Below, in pieces: positions 50,574 through 59,725 of a stretch of 64,000 nt of DNA. Origin of the DNA: an uncultured Flavobacteriales bacterium. Lineage in GTDB: Bacteria; Bacteroidota; Bacteroidia; Flavobacteriales_D; Parvicellaceae. A program made the translations under genes and the position numbers. Position 1 is the first letter of the stretch; every line of letters starts with the position of its first letter. A model generated the notes under the pieces. It worked only from the letters and a program-made list of their open reading frames with translations. It made no database searches and was not told the origin of the DNA. The stretch spans positions 1-64,000 of the forward strand of contig CALSMU010000021.1 in assembly GCA_943787535.1 (NCBI GenBank), written 5' to 3'.

Positions 50574-50641
50574 AGTAAAAAGATTTTTTGTTGTGCAACT
50601 AATTTGTTTTACTTTGTGTCTTTCTAAAAAAATTATATAAG

Positions 50642-51481
50642 ATGAAAAAATTGATTTTACTTATGCTTTCAATGTCTATTGGTCAATTTGTGCTTTCTCA
50701 AATTATCTACACGGATGTAACTCCTGACGATACATTGGTCCCTGATTATGTGTCGGATTCTCATTTGATTGATTTTAACGGTGATTTGACACCTGAGTTG
50801 GTTATTTTTTCTTCAAAACAAGACACGGTTATTACACTTCCTGTGACAATTAGTGGTTTAGCAATTTCTACTTTCGGAAATACAGAGATTATTGCGCAAA
50901 TTTCTACGATTGGGAATGAGGATGTTGTTATTGCTGACACGCTTTCACATGGATATTTAATTGATGGTAGCTCGGCATATTTGAGCTCAGCAACGCCTTC
51001 CGTTTTTCCTGGGGTTGGTTTAGGGATTAAGATAGACATAGTCAGTTTAACAGCTGGGGATTTCATCGACAATGGAAACCTTTTCTTTGGTGTTAAATTC
51101 GAATTAGGCACCAATATTCATTACGGATGGGTGCAAGTAAAAATTGCTACAGATGCAAGTTCGGGCATTATTTATGATTTTGCATATCAATCAATTGCAG
51201 ATTCAAGTATTTTGGCCGGTAACGTTGAGGATGGATTTGTTAGTATTTCGAATGGCAACTCAGAAGAGGTAGTTATATATGCGGCTAATAAAAAACTACA
51301 CGTTATAACAGGTAAAGATTCGGGAAGTCTAGTAATTCACAATCTCCTTGGCAAACAATTAATAAGCACTACCATTAATGGGAACATTAGCTTAGATATT
51401 AATGACCTTAGTAAAGGAATCTATTTAGTGTCATTTGCAAATGGCACAAGCACTATAACCAAGAAAGTTTATATTGAATAA
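50642..51481 (+). CDS. T9SS type A sorting domain-containing secreted protein
   Basis: Signal peptide; C-term ..LVIHNLLGKQLISTTINGNISLDINDLSKGIYLVSFANGTSTITKKVYIE. Confidence 0.85.
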   Translation: MKKLILLMLSMSIGQFVLSQIIYTDVTPDDTLVPDYVSDSHLIDFNGDLTPELVIFSSKQDTVITLPVTISGLAISTFGNTEIIAQISTIGNEDVVIADTLSHGYLIDGSSAYLSSATPSVFPGVGLGIKIDIVSLTAGDFIDNGNLFFGVKFELGTNIHYGWVQVKIATDASSGIIYDFAYQSIADSSILAGNVEDGFVSISNGNSEEVVIYAANKKLHVITGKDSGSLVIHNLLGKQLISTTINGNISLDINDLSKGIYLVSFANGTSTITKKVYIE

Positions 51482-51484
51482 GTT

Positions 51485-51997
51485 CTATTTCTTTATTCTC
51501 GCTTTAACGGACCATGTAAAAGTAAAATTTGCCACTTCTTCACCGGCTTCATTTACTCCTTTCATATAACATTCAATTAGTTGTGGCTCCTCTTTTTGGA
51601 TAGCAGTTTTTACGGCTTCTTTTATTTTGTGACCATCACTGCATGTAAATGTGGTTATATCCGTAGCTTTTTTCACGAAATTACCCGTACAATTCACGAT
51701 AATCATTGCAACAGAAGGTCTTTGCTTATGTGTATACATAATGAGCAGAGCACCTGAACTCATTTCTGCAGCCATTCCTAATACAGCCCAAAAAGTAGAT
51801 TGAAAAGGATTTTTGTTTTTGCGTTTGTATGGAACAGTAACCGAACATTTTTCTTCCGTTAATTCGCTAATTTTCATACCAGAAAGAAACCCCATTGGCA
51901 AAATCTTAAACAAGCTAAACCTAAACTTAAAATTATTGGTGAAACTTTTTTTTATAAATTCGATTTGTGAATGGTCAAACTGGAAATTTTCGGTCAT
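51485..51997 (-). CDS. DUF4442/PaaI-like hotdog thioesterase-fold protein
   Basis: ..GFLSGMKISELTEEKCSVTVPYKRKNKNPFQSTFWAVLGMAAEMSSGALL.. Confidence 0.85.
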   Translation of the reverse strand: MTENFQFDHSQIEFIKKSFTNNFKFRFSLFKILPMGFLSGMKISELTEEKCSVTVPYKRKNKNPFQSTFWAVLGMAAEMSSGALLIMYTHKQRPSVAMIIVNCTGNFVKKATDITTFTCSDGHKIKEAVKTAIQKEEPQLIECYMKGVNEAGEEVANFTFTWSVKARIKK

Positions 51998-52119
51998 CGT
52001 TTATTATCAATAAAAAATTAATATCTATAAAAATGAGAATAAATATTAATATTTACTAAGTTTTCGCTTTCAGAATTCATATAATATCAAAACGTAAAAA
52101 TACTATGTTTTAAAAAACG

Positions 52120-52127
52120 TATTTTTG
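52120..52127 (+). promoter_or_regulatory. -7 element TATTTTTG
   Basis: TAnnTTTG match about 10 nt before the ATG at 52138; suggests a very short leader. Confidence 0.5.
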
Positions 52128-52137
52128 TCTGTATTAT

Positions 52138-53469
52138 ATGAGATTATTTGCTGTAGTAGATATTGAGTCAACCGGGAGTATCGCAAATCAAGATAAGATT
52201 ACCGAAATTGCCGTAATCATAACTGATGGCGAAAAAGAAATAGATCGTTTTGAGACATTAATAAATCCTCAGCAACCTATAACACCATTTGTAGTCAGAT
52301 TAACTGGAATTACCAATGAAATGGTTAAAGGCGCTCCATTATTTGAAGAGGTGGCTACAGATTTGTTCGAATTGCTGAAGGGAAAAGTATTTGTAGCGCA
52401 TAATGTGAATTTTGATTATAAATTTATTAAACAAGCTTTCTTTGAGTGTGGAATCAGTTTTGATGAAAAACGTTTGTGCACCGTTAGATTGAGTAGAGAG
52501 ATTATTCCGGGAATGCCTTCTTATAGTTTGGGTAAGTTGACAAGGAGTTTAGGGATTGGGTTAAACAATGCACACCGTGCAATGCCAGATACTGAAGCTA
52601 CGACAGAATTATTTGAATTGTTATACAATAAGAATTTAGCATTTATTCAGGCTTCATTAAAAGCAAACTCAAACGAATCTACTTTACCTGCTAATCTTCC
52701 AAAAGCGCGGTTTAAAAAACTCCCAAAGAAAACAGGTGTTTATTATTTTCATAATAACAAAGGAGAGGTTATATACATAGGGAAGGCAAAAAACTTAAAG
52801 AGTAGGGTTTCATCTCATTTTACAGGTAAATTGTCTCGAAAAAATGAAGTGTTTTCAAGGGAGATATTTGATGTTTCGTTTGAGGTGACAGGGAGTGAGT
52901 TAATAGCGGCATTTGTTGAAGATACTGAAATAAAACACAATTGGCCAGTATATAATCGATTACAAAAATCCAGAATCGATAAGTTTGGTATTTTTATTTA
53001 TGAGGATCGAAATAATAATAAACGATTAGGAATCAATAAAGTGACAAGTCAATCAGCATTTGTAAAAGCTTTTCCAACTCTTAGTGAAGCAAGAAATTGG
53101 CTAATAAAAAAAATAGATGAATTCACATTGAAGCCCTCATATTGCGGAATGGAACAGTTTGATAGAGAAGATATAGCAATTGAGGAGCATGCCACAAATA
53201 TAGAGGTGTTTTTAGAAGGTTTTAATCTAGGTGAAGATACGCTTGTTATCAAAGGCAAGGGGAGAAGGGCGGATGAAAAAAGTTTTATTTATATTGAAAA
53301 AGGAAATTATAAGGGTTATGGTTACTATTCAGGAGAAGAAAACCTTAGTAGAATTGATGATCTAAAAAAAATTTTAACGTTGCAAAAAGAGACAATGTTA
53401 ATAAGGAGTGTTATTAAATCTGAACTAAAAAAGGAGAAGTCAGATTATGAGATAATAACACTAAGCTAG
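52138..53469 (+). CDS. DnaQ-like 3'-5' exonuclease fused to a UvrC/Cho-type GIY-YIG nuclease domain
   Basis: VVDIESTGSIANQDKITEIAVII..FVAHNVNFDYKFI..HRAMPDTEAT (DEDD) and KKTGVYYFHNNKGEVIYIGKAKNLKSRVSSHF (GIY-YIG). Confidence 0.95.
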   Translation: MRLFAVVDIESTGSIANQDKITEIAVIITDGEKEIDRFETLINPQQPITPFVVRLTGITNEMVKGAPLFEEVATDLFELLKGKVFVAHNVNFDYKFIKQAFFECGISFDEKRLCTVRLSREIIPGMPSYSLGKLTRSLGIGLNNAHRAMPDTEATTELFELLYNKNLAFIQASLKANSNESTLPANLPKARFKKLPKKTGVYYFHNNKGEVIYIGKAKNLKSRVSSHFTGKLSRKNEVFSREIFDVSFEVTGSELIAAFVEDTEIKHNWPVYNRLQKSRIDKFGIFIYEDRNNNKRLGINKVTSQSAFVKAFPTLSEARNWLIKKIDEFTLKPSYCGMEQFDREDIAIEEHATNIEVFLEGFNLGEDTLVIKGKGRRADEKSFIYIEKGNYKGYGYYSGEENLSRIDDLKKILTLQKETMLIRSVIKSELKKEKSDYEIITLS

Positions 53470-53484
53470 TCGGATCACCAGACT

Positions 53485-54099
53485 CTAAAAAGCATTTTTA
53501 TATTTATCTATCCAGTCTGGGTTTTCAACATCTTGAAATAGTTTAAACATGTTTTCTCCGTAAAAAAAATCTGAATCTTGTATTACGCCATATTCTTGTA
53601 AAATTTGTATTTGCGGCCACGATGGATGGAACTTACCCTGCGACCAACCATCAATTTTCATTCCTGGTGCAGGAATACAACCCACAGGGCATGTTGGATT
53701 TCTACTGTACCGCAATGTCCAAAGATCTTCTAGTGTGAAACATTCTGAATAATCATCGGATATAGAATCGTATTTATAGAAACAGTCACTCAGGTTATAC
53801 GCAGCAAAAAGGTCAATATTTTCAAAATTTGCAGCCGAAGTTTGTTTTCCCATTGCTTGAAGAAGAAAAGTTTTTAATTCCATGGGTTTTTTACTCACAA
53901 TCTTTCCATCCCTAACGCCAACTACAGCATAGTTAATTAGTCCTGAATTGTGTGAAGAATTAATGTTAAAAGCAAAATGATACTCGACAAAACCAAACGC
54001 TTCTAGCTGGCTGTTGTTTTTTGTGAAATTATAAAATACCATTCCAAAACAAATTGCAATTACACTAATCGTGTATCCTATTTCAAATTTAAATTTCAT
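53485..54099 (-). CDS. Hypothetical membrane-anchored protein
   Basis: N-terminal TM; 204 aa; no family recognised. Confidence 0.6.
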   Translation of the reverse strand: MKFKFEIGYTISVIAICFGMVFYNFTKNNSQLEAFGFVEYHFAFNINSSHNSGLINYAVVGVRDGKIVSKKPMELKTFLLQAMGKQTSAANFENIDLFAAYNLSDCFYKYDSISDDYSECFTLEDLWTLRYSRNPTCPVGCIPAPGMKIDGWSQGKFHPSWPQIQILQEYGVIQDSDFFYGENMFKLFQDVENPDWIDKYKNAF

Positions 54100-54236
54100 T
54101 ATAAAATAAGTGAGGTAACTTTACAAGGTACAATACTTACTTCGATTCAATAAGTTATTTGATTAGTTTTTGACTAATTGCTGGTTTAATTGGATAAAAA
54201 CCTTCCTATTTTTTAACAATAACGATAAAAGCGATT

Positions 54237-54803
54237 CTATTTGAAAGAATGAATTTTATTTGGAGTTGCGCAATAGTTCATTGGGATATCATTTTTATTA
54301 ACTCCTGATATAGAGGTTATTGGTTCGAAAAGTGAAACACCAATTTTTATGCAATTTGGATTACATCGGGATAAAAAACGATCGTATAAGCCTTTTCCAT
54401 AACCTACACGTGCTCCTTTGGTATCAAAAGCTAAAAGCGGAATAATTACTATGTCAATTTTATTTTCAGAAATTGCTACTCCCTCAACAGGGCATGGAAT
54501 ACCAAGTTTATCCCTTTGGTAAGTTGTATTTTTATCAATAATACAGTGGGTAAGGCCTAGTGGGTTAAATTGTGTAATTGATGTAGCCACAGTGCATTTT
54601 GATTCAAAGAGAAATTCCATAAAAGCGGCTGTATTTATTTCATTGAAGTTAGCTATTGGAAGAAAGATATGAATCGTTTTATTATGGAGTCTAAAATGCT
54701 TTTTTATAAGGTTGAAAATTTGTTCAGAACATGATGTTACCTCAGATGCAGGTAATTGACTTCGTTTAAGTTTATATTCCCTTCTGAGATCAGCCTTCTC
54801 CAT
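54237..54803 (-). CDS. 5-formyltetrahydrofolate cyclo-ligase
   Basis: ..REYKLKRSQL..IIPLLAFDTKGARVGYGKGLYDRFLSRC.. Confidence 0.95.
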   Translation of the reverse strand: MEKADLRREYKLKRSQLPASEVTSCSEQIFNLIKKHFRLHNKTIHIFLPIANFNEINTAAFMEFLFESKCTVATSITQFNPLGLTHCIIDKNTTYQRDKLGIPCPVEGVAISENKIDIVIIPLLAFDTKGARVGYGKGLYDRFLSRCNPNCIKIGVSLFEPITSISGVNKNDIPMNYCATPNKIHSFK

Positions 54804-54810
54804 TGGATTA

Positions 54811-55188
54811 CTATTTCTTAACCTTTACGAATACATAGTGCGTAATCAACAAAGATGTTCCTCTAATAGGATATGTACTAATTAATTTCCATCCGTTTTG
54901 ATCCATTTCGTTGAGGATAACAACGACATGATCCACGCCTTTAAACCCTTTTGATAAAAGACACTTATCTTCTCCCTTTCCAGTGAAAAAAGAAATACGA
55001 GCAAGACCTTTAGAATCTCTTCCTTCTAGAGTTCTAAACTCGTCTTCCATATTTAAACGAACTTCGACTATTCCATGCTGCCCTTTTTCAATTCCCGCGG
55101 AAAGTTCTTTGACTGTGTTCTGCGAGAATCCTGTGATACTAAAAAGTGTAATTGTAATGGTAATTAATGTTTTACTGATTTCCTTCAT
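54811..55188 (-). CDS. Small secreted hypothetical protein
   Basis: Signal peptide ITITLFSITGFSQ; 125 aa. Confidence 0.6.
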   Translation of the reverse strand: MKEISKTLITITITLFSITGFSQNTVKELSAGIEKGQHGIVEVRLNMEDEFRTLEGRDSKGLARISFFTGKGEDKCLLSKGFKGVDHVVVILNEMDQNGWKLISTYPIRGTSLLITHYVFVKVKK

Positions 55189-56428
55189 TTTCTTCCGTTA
55201 TTATTTTAATAGACTTTTCATTTGAAATATTCATTGTAGGCGTTCCTTTATTGTCCTCGATTTTTCCTGTAATACAAACTTTTCTATTGCTTAGCTCAAC
55301 TTCAGGTATATAGCTAAAGTTGGCTCGATTATCTTTCCAAATTGTTACACTAAATATTTGATTTGGAAATTTCTTATCCAAATTTAAGAAAGTTGCCCCA
55401 GATTTCTCACTATATTTTGTAGATACTACTGTTCCGCATACAGTAGATTTTGTTCCAATGTTATATTGTGCTTGAACTGAATTAATCATTCCTTTTTCAA
55501 GAGTTGTAGGATTTAAGGGAGGTACATCGCCTTTTTTGCTTCCTGATTGCCAAATGTCTATATCGATTTGTTGTTCAGTTAAACCTTCATCTTTAATTTT
55601 TGAAAAGAAGTTAATACCTGTCAATGCTTCTACACTATCAATACTTACTGCATAACTCATGATTGGATAATTACAGTTTCCGTTTGGCATAACAAAACCA
55701 ATACCTCTATGATTGTAATTATCGAGTATTACTTTATAGAAGAAATCAGGAATAGTGACTTCATTTTCTCTTCCCTTATTCTGCATTCTAGGCAAACTAT
55801 CGTTTAATATTCCTCCCGTTACCACATAAACTTGTATTTTTTTTTCTATTACATATTCTCTAATTGCGTTTTCTAATTCAGCCCATTTCTCTCTATTTAA
55901 TTCGGGTAACTGTGGTGCCATGTTTGAATAAAAATAGGACTCACTTAAAGCGGTTTTAGACCACCTGAAATCTGCACTAGGAGCAAGGTGTCCTCTATCA
56001 TATCCACTATACCAATAATCTGCTTTACTAGCTGTTCCGGAAGTGACCAATTTGTCTTTTCTGAAATTATTCGTTCTGGACACATTTCCTTTCTCTACGT
56101 CTGGTAATACGATATGACTTACCCATTGAGCCTGCTCGTGCTTCTCATTGTAACCTAAAATCATTGCTTTGTGATATATGACTTCAATTTCCTCACTGCA
56201 AACTGGATTGCCAACAGCACTTAGATCGTCTTGAATTTTATTCAATTTAAGTTCTTCTAATTGAACTAAAAGCTCGTTTCTTTCTGAGTTTATTGAATCA
56301 ATTTTAGTCGAAATAAATCTAATTTTCTTTTCAGTTTCAGTTTGTGATACAGAAGAAATACTAAGACTAGCTGCTATTAATAAAATAAGATATCTAAAGT
56401 TAAAATGCATAGTACTCAAGCTTTCCAT
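55172..56428 (-). CDS. Secreted DNA/RNA non-specific endonuclease (NUC1) with C-terminal OB-fold-like extension
   Basis: DRGHLAPSADFRWSKTALSESYFYSNMAPQ signature; C-term STVCGTVVSTKYSEKSGATFLNLDKKFPNQIFSVTIWKDN... Confidence 0.93.
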   Translation of the reverse strand: MESLSTMHFNFRYLILLIAASLSISSVSQTETEKKIRFISTKIDSINSERNELLVQLEELKLNKIQDDLSAVGNPVCSEEIEVIYHKAMILGYNEKHEQAQWVSHIVLPDVEKGNVSRTNNFRKDKLVTSGTASKADYWYSGYDRGHLAPSADFRWSKTALSESYFYSNMAPQLPELNREKWAELENAIREYVIEKKIQVYVVTGGILNDSLPRMQNKGRENEVTIPDFFYKVILDNYNHRGIGFVMPNGNCNYPIMSYAVSIDSVEALTGINFFSKIKDEGLTEQQIDIDIWQSGSKKGDVPPLNPTTLEKGMINSVQAQYNIGTKSTVCGTVVSTKYSEKSGATFLNLDKKFPNQIFSVTIWKDNRANFSYIPEVELSNRKVCITGKIEDNKGTPTMNISNEKSIKIITEENEGNQ

Positions 56429-56973
56429 TTTATTCCACAGCCAATACTTGGGAGTTGTTCAAAGTCAATGTCTTTATTTTCTAGCAAATAATTAAACACT
56501 TTTCTTAAGTCCTTTCCATCGCTTTGATAATTGTTGCCAGGTCTGGATTTATCCATCTGACCTCTGTAAATACATTTTAGTTCTGCATTAAATACATTTA
56601 TATCCGGCGTGCAGGCAGCAGTATATGCTTTTGCTACCTCTTGAGTATCATCATATAAATAAGGAAATGGAAAATTATAATTCGCAGCAAATAGTTTCAT
56701 GTTTTCAGGAGAGTCATCTGGATAGTTTATTACATCATTTGAACTAATAACAACAAATCCAATTCCTTTTTTCAAATAATCTTTACCAATTCTTACCAGC
56801 TCATCAATTATATCAATCACAAAGGGGCAATGATTGCATATGAAAAAAACCGCCGTACCTTTTGCACCTTGTAATTCTGAAAGACTATAACTTTTCCCTG
56901 AAATCACATCTGGTAATGTAAAGTCAGGAGCCTTAAAGCCTAATTCAATTTGAATAGTTGGAGTTCTAGCCAT
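56416..56973 (-). CDS. Thioredoxin-fold redoxin (AhpC/TSA-like)
   Basis: GFKAPDFTLPDVISGKSYSLSELQGAKGTAVFFICNHCPFV.. Confidence 0.93.
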   Translation of the reverse strand: MARTPTIQIELGFKAPDFTLPDVISGKSYSLSELQGAKGTAVFFICNHCPFVIDIIDELVRIGKDYLKKGIGFVVISSNDVINYPDDSPENMKLFAANYNFPFPYLYDDTQEVAKAYTAACTPDINVFNAELKCIYRGQMDKSRPGNNYQSDGKDLRKVFNYLLENKDIDFEQLPSIGCGIKWKA

Positions 56974-57073
56974 TTTATTTATTTTTGGTATTGATAAAAA
57001 TAAAGACTTCTGGCAATATTATGTCTTTGAGCTTCTATTTTCATTTGCGCACTTTTTAACAAAATCATCAAAC

Positions 57074-58444
57074 ATGTTTAAAACCTTTTTTATTGTAATA
57101 CTATTTTCTCCAATTTTTACTCTTTCTCAGATAGAATTAAATGATTCTTCAATGATTCGGTATATTTTCGATGAAGCCTTAACAAATGGAGAATGTCATC
57201 AAAATTTAAAGGAATTGTGCAAGGGTGTTGGACATAGAATCAGTGGCTCTGATGCATCCTACAAAGCAATTGCTTGGGGTCAGAATGTGTTGAAAAGATA
57301 TGCTTTGGATTCTATTTACTTACAGGAAATTTTAGTTCCCCATTGGGTAAGGGGAAGTAAAGAGCGTCTAGACTTTTCCTCGAAACAAATAAAGCTGTAT
57401 CAATCTAAATGTTTGGCCTATGGTGGATCTGTTGGGACAAATGGTGTTTTAAAAGGGAATATTGTAGAAGTAAAATCATGGGATGAATTGGATGAATTAG
57501 GCGAAAAAAAAATAAAAGGCAATTTCGTTTTTTACAATCGACCAATGAATCCTACACGGCTAAGTACATTTCACGCATATGGTGGGTGCGTAGACCAAAG
57601 ATATTGGGGAGCTGTTAGAGCCTCAAAACTCGGAGCCATAGGTGTTCTTGTGCGTTCTATGACATTAAAACAAGATTTGAATCCACATACAGGTTCTATG
57701 ACTTATGAAGGAGCTGATTTAAAAATTCCCTCAGTTGCTATTAGCACCGTCGATGCACATAATTTAAGCGAACAATTAAAAAAGGATAAAGAAACTGAAG
57801 CAAAAATGAAGTTGGGATGTAAAACTTTGCCCGATACAGTATCTTACAATTTAATAGCCGAAATAAAAGGAAGTGAATTTCCAGACAAAATAATTGTTGT
57901 TGGCGGCCATTTGGATTCATGGGATGTTGGGGAAGGAGCGCATGATGACGGAGCTGGAATTGTGCAGAGTATTGAAGTATTGAAAATTTTTAAAAATCTA
58001 GGAATACAACCAAAACATACTATCCGATGTATTCTTTATATGAATGAAGAAAATGGAAATAGAGGGGGTAAAACCTACGCAGAAATGGTAAAGAACAAAG
58101 GAGAAGAGCATATCTTCGCTATCGAAACAGATAGGGGAGGTTTTACTCCTAAAGGTTTTACCGTAGATGGAACTCCGGAGCAATTAACTTCTTTGCAGCA
58201 ATTTGAATCTTTGCTGGAACCTTATGATTTATTTTTCATAAAGAAAGGCTATAGCGGAGTTGATATTGGACCGCTTAAAGATGGCAAGATATGTCTCGTT
58301 GGATTAGTTCCTGATTCACAACGTTATTTTGATTTTCACCATGCACCAAGTGATATATTTGAAAATGTTAACAAGAGAGAATTGGAATTAGGTGCAGCCT
58401 CATTGGCTTCCTTAATCTACTTAGTAGATAAGCATTGGGATTAG
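57074..58444 (+). CDS. M28-family peptidase with PA-like domain
   Basis: ..VGGHLDSWDVGEGAHDDGAGIVQSIEVL..LYMNEENGNRGGKTYAEM.. Confidence 0.92.
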   Translation: MFKTFFIVILFSPIFTLSQIELNDSSMIRYIFDEALTNGECHQNLKELCKGVGHRISGSDASYKAIAWGQNVLKRYALDSIYLQEILVPHWVRGSKERLDFSSKQIKLYQSKCLAYGGSVGTNGVLKGNIVEVKSWDELDELGEKKIKGNFVFYNRPMNPTRLSTFHAYGGCVDQRYWGAVRASKLGAIGVLVRSMTLKQDLNPHTGSMTYEGADLKIPSVAISTVDAHNLSEQLKKDKETEAKMKLGCKTLPDTVSYNLIAEIKGSEFPDKIIVVGGHLDSWDVGEGAHDDGAGIVQSIEVLKIFKNLGIQPKHTIRCILYMNEENGNRGGKTYAEMVKNKGEEHIFAIETDRGGFTPKGFTVDGTPEQLTSLQQFESLLEPYDLFFIKKGYSGVDIGPLKDGKICLVGLVPDSQRYFDFHHAPSDIFENVNKRELELGAASLASLIYLVDKHWD

Positions 58445-58546
58445 TAATTCCTTAATGAATTTATCTTAAAGGAATCTTTATAACCTAAAACCTGTTAGAT
58501 ACCTTTAAACTTTTTAATGTAACTTGGTCAAGATTAAAAAAATAGT

Positions 58547-59683
58547 ATGAAAAAAATAGCATTCCTTATTGCCTTTATTGGTTTAGCCTTTACCGGAACT
58601 TCGCAGCAAACTATAACAGCTACAATTACGCATGATGCAATACAAAGAGAATATATTCTTTATGTTCCAGCTAGTTACACCGGAAGTAACCCTGTTCCTT
58701 TAGTTTTTAACTTTCATGGTTATACCAGTAATGCAACGGAGCAAATGTGGTACGGAGACTTTCGGCCAATTGCAGATACCGCTAATTTTATCATTGTGCA
58801 CCCCAATGGAATGCCAGATGCTACCGGAACAACTCATTTTAATGTTGGATGGGGAGGAAGCACGGTAGATGACCTTGGGTTTGCTAGTGCCTTGATAGAT
58901 TCTATCTCTGCAGATTATAACATAAATTCGGATAGGATTTATAGTACAGGTATGTCAAATGGTGGTTTTATGAGTTATCACTTGGCTTGTCAGTTAAGTA
59001 ATAAAATTGCAGCTGTAGCTTCTGTAACTGGTTCTATGTCGCCCGCTACATTTAATTCATGCAACCCACAGCATCCAACACCTATACTTGAAGTGCATGG
59101 TACAGCGGATGGAACAGTTGCTTATACTGGATCTAACTTTTCTAAGCCGATTATCGATGTTTTGGATTATTGGGTAAACTTCAATAATAGCAATGCAACT
59201 CCAACAATCATAAATGTTCCAGATATAAACACATCCGATGGAAGTACCGTAGAGCATATGATATACTATGGAGGAGATAATGATGTAACGGTAGAACATT
59301 TCAAAATAACCGGTGGGCAACATACATGGGCAAGTACGGCTTTTCCCAGTGCAGGAACAAATTTTGACATTGATGCTTCTGTTGAAGTTTGGAAGTTTTT
59401 TTCCAGATATGATATCAATGGATTAATAGGTGGTCCGACTTTGATAGAAAGTTCCGAACTTAATGATGAAATCAGTATTTATCCTAACCCGACAGTAAAT
59501 AAAGTTTCAATTCAATCTATGTCGTCAAAAGCAACACCTTATGAACTTTACTCAATCCATGGAAGACTAATTCTTAGCGGAGTTAATGATCTTTCATCCA
59601 GAGAGATTGATTTATCATATTTGCCTCAAAATGTCTATATTTTAAAAATTGGTAGCCATTCTTTTAAGTTGTTTAAGCTATAA
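58547..59683 (+). CDS. Secreted PHB-depolymerase/esterase-like alpha/beta hydrolase with T9SS tail
   Basis: VPLVFNFHGYTSNATEQM..YSTGMSNGGFMSYHLACQ..GGQHTWAS; C-term ISIYPNPTVNKVSIQ.. Confidence 0.92.
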   Translation: MKKIAFLIAFIGLAFTGTSQQTITATITHDAIQREYILYVPASYTGSNPVPLVFNFHGYTSNATEQMWYGDFRPIADTANFIIVHPNGMPDATGTTHFNVGWGGSTVDDLGFASALIDSISADYNINSDRIYSTGMSNGGFMSYHLACQLSNKIAAVASVTGSMSPATFNSCNPQHPTPILEVHGTADGTVAYTGSNFSKPIIDVLDYWVNFNNSNATPTIINVPDINTSDGSTVEHMIYYGGDNDVTVEHFKITGGQHTWASTAFPSAGTNFDIDASVEVWKFFSRYDINGLIGGPTLIESSELNDEISIYPNPTVNKVSIQSMSSKATPYELYSIHGRLILSGVNDLSSREIDLSYLPQNVYILKIGSHSFKLFKL

Positions 59684-59725
59684 GCGAATTCTTTTCTACT
59701 GTTTAAAGTTTAACTAGATATATAA

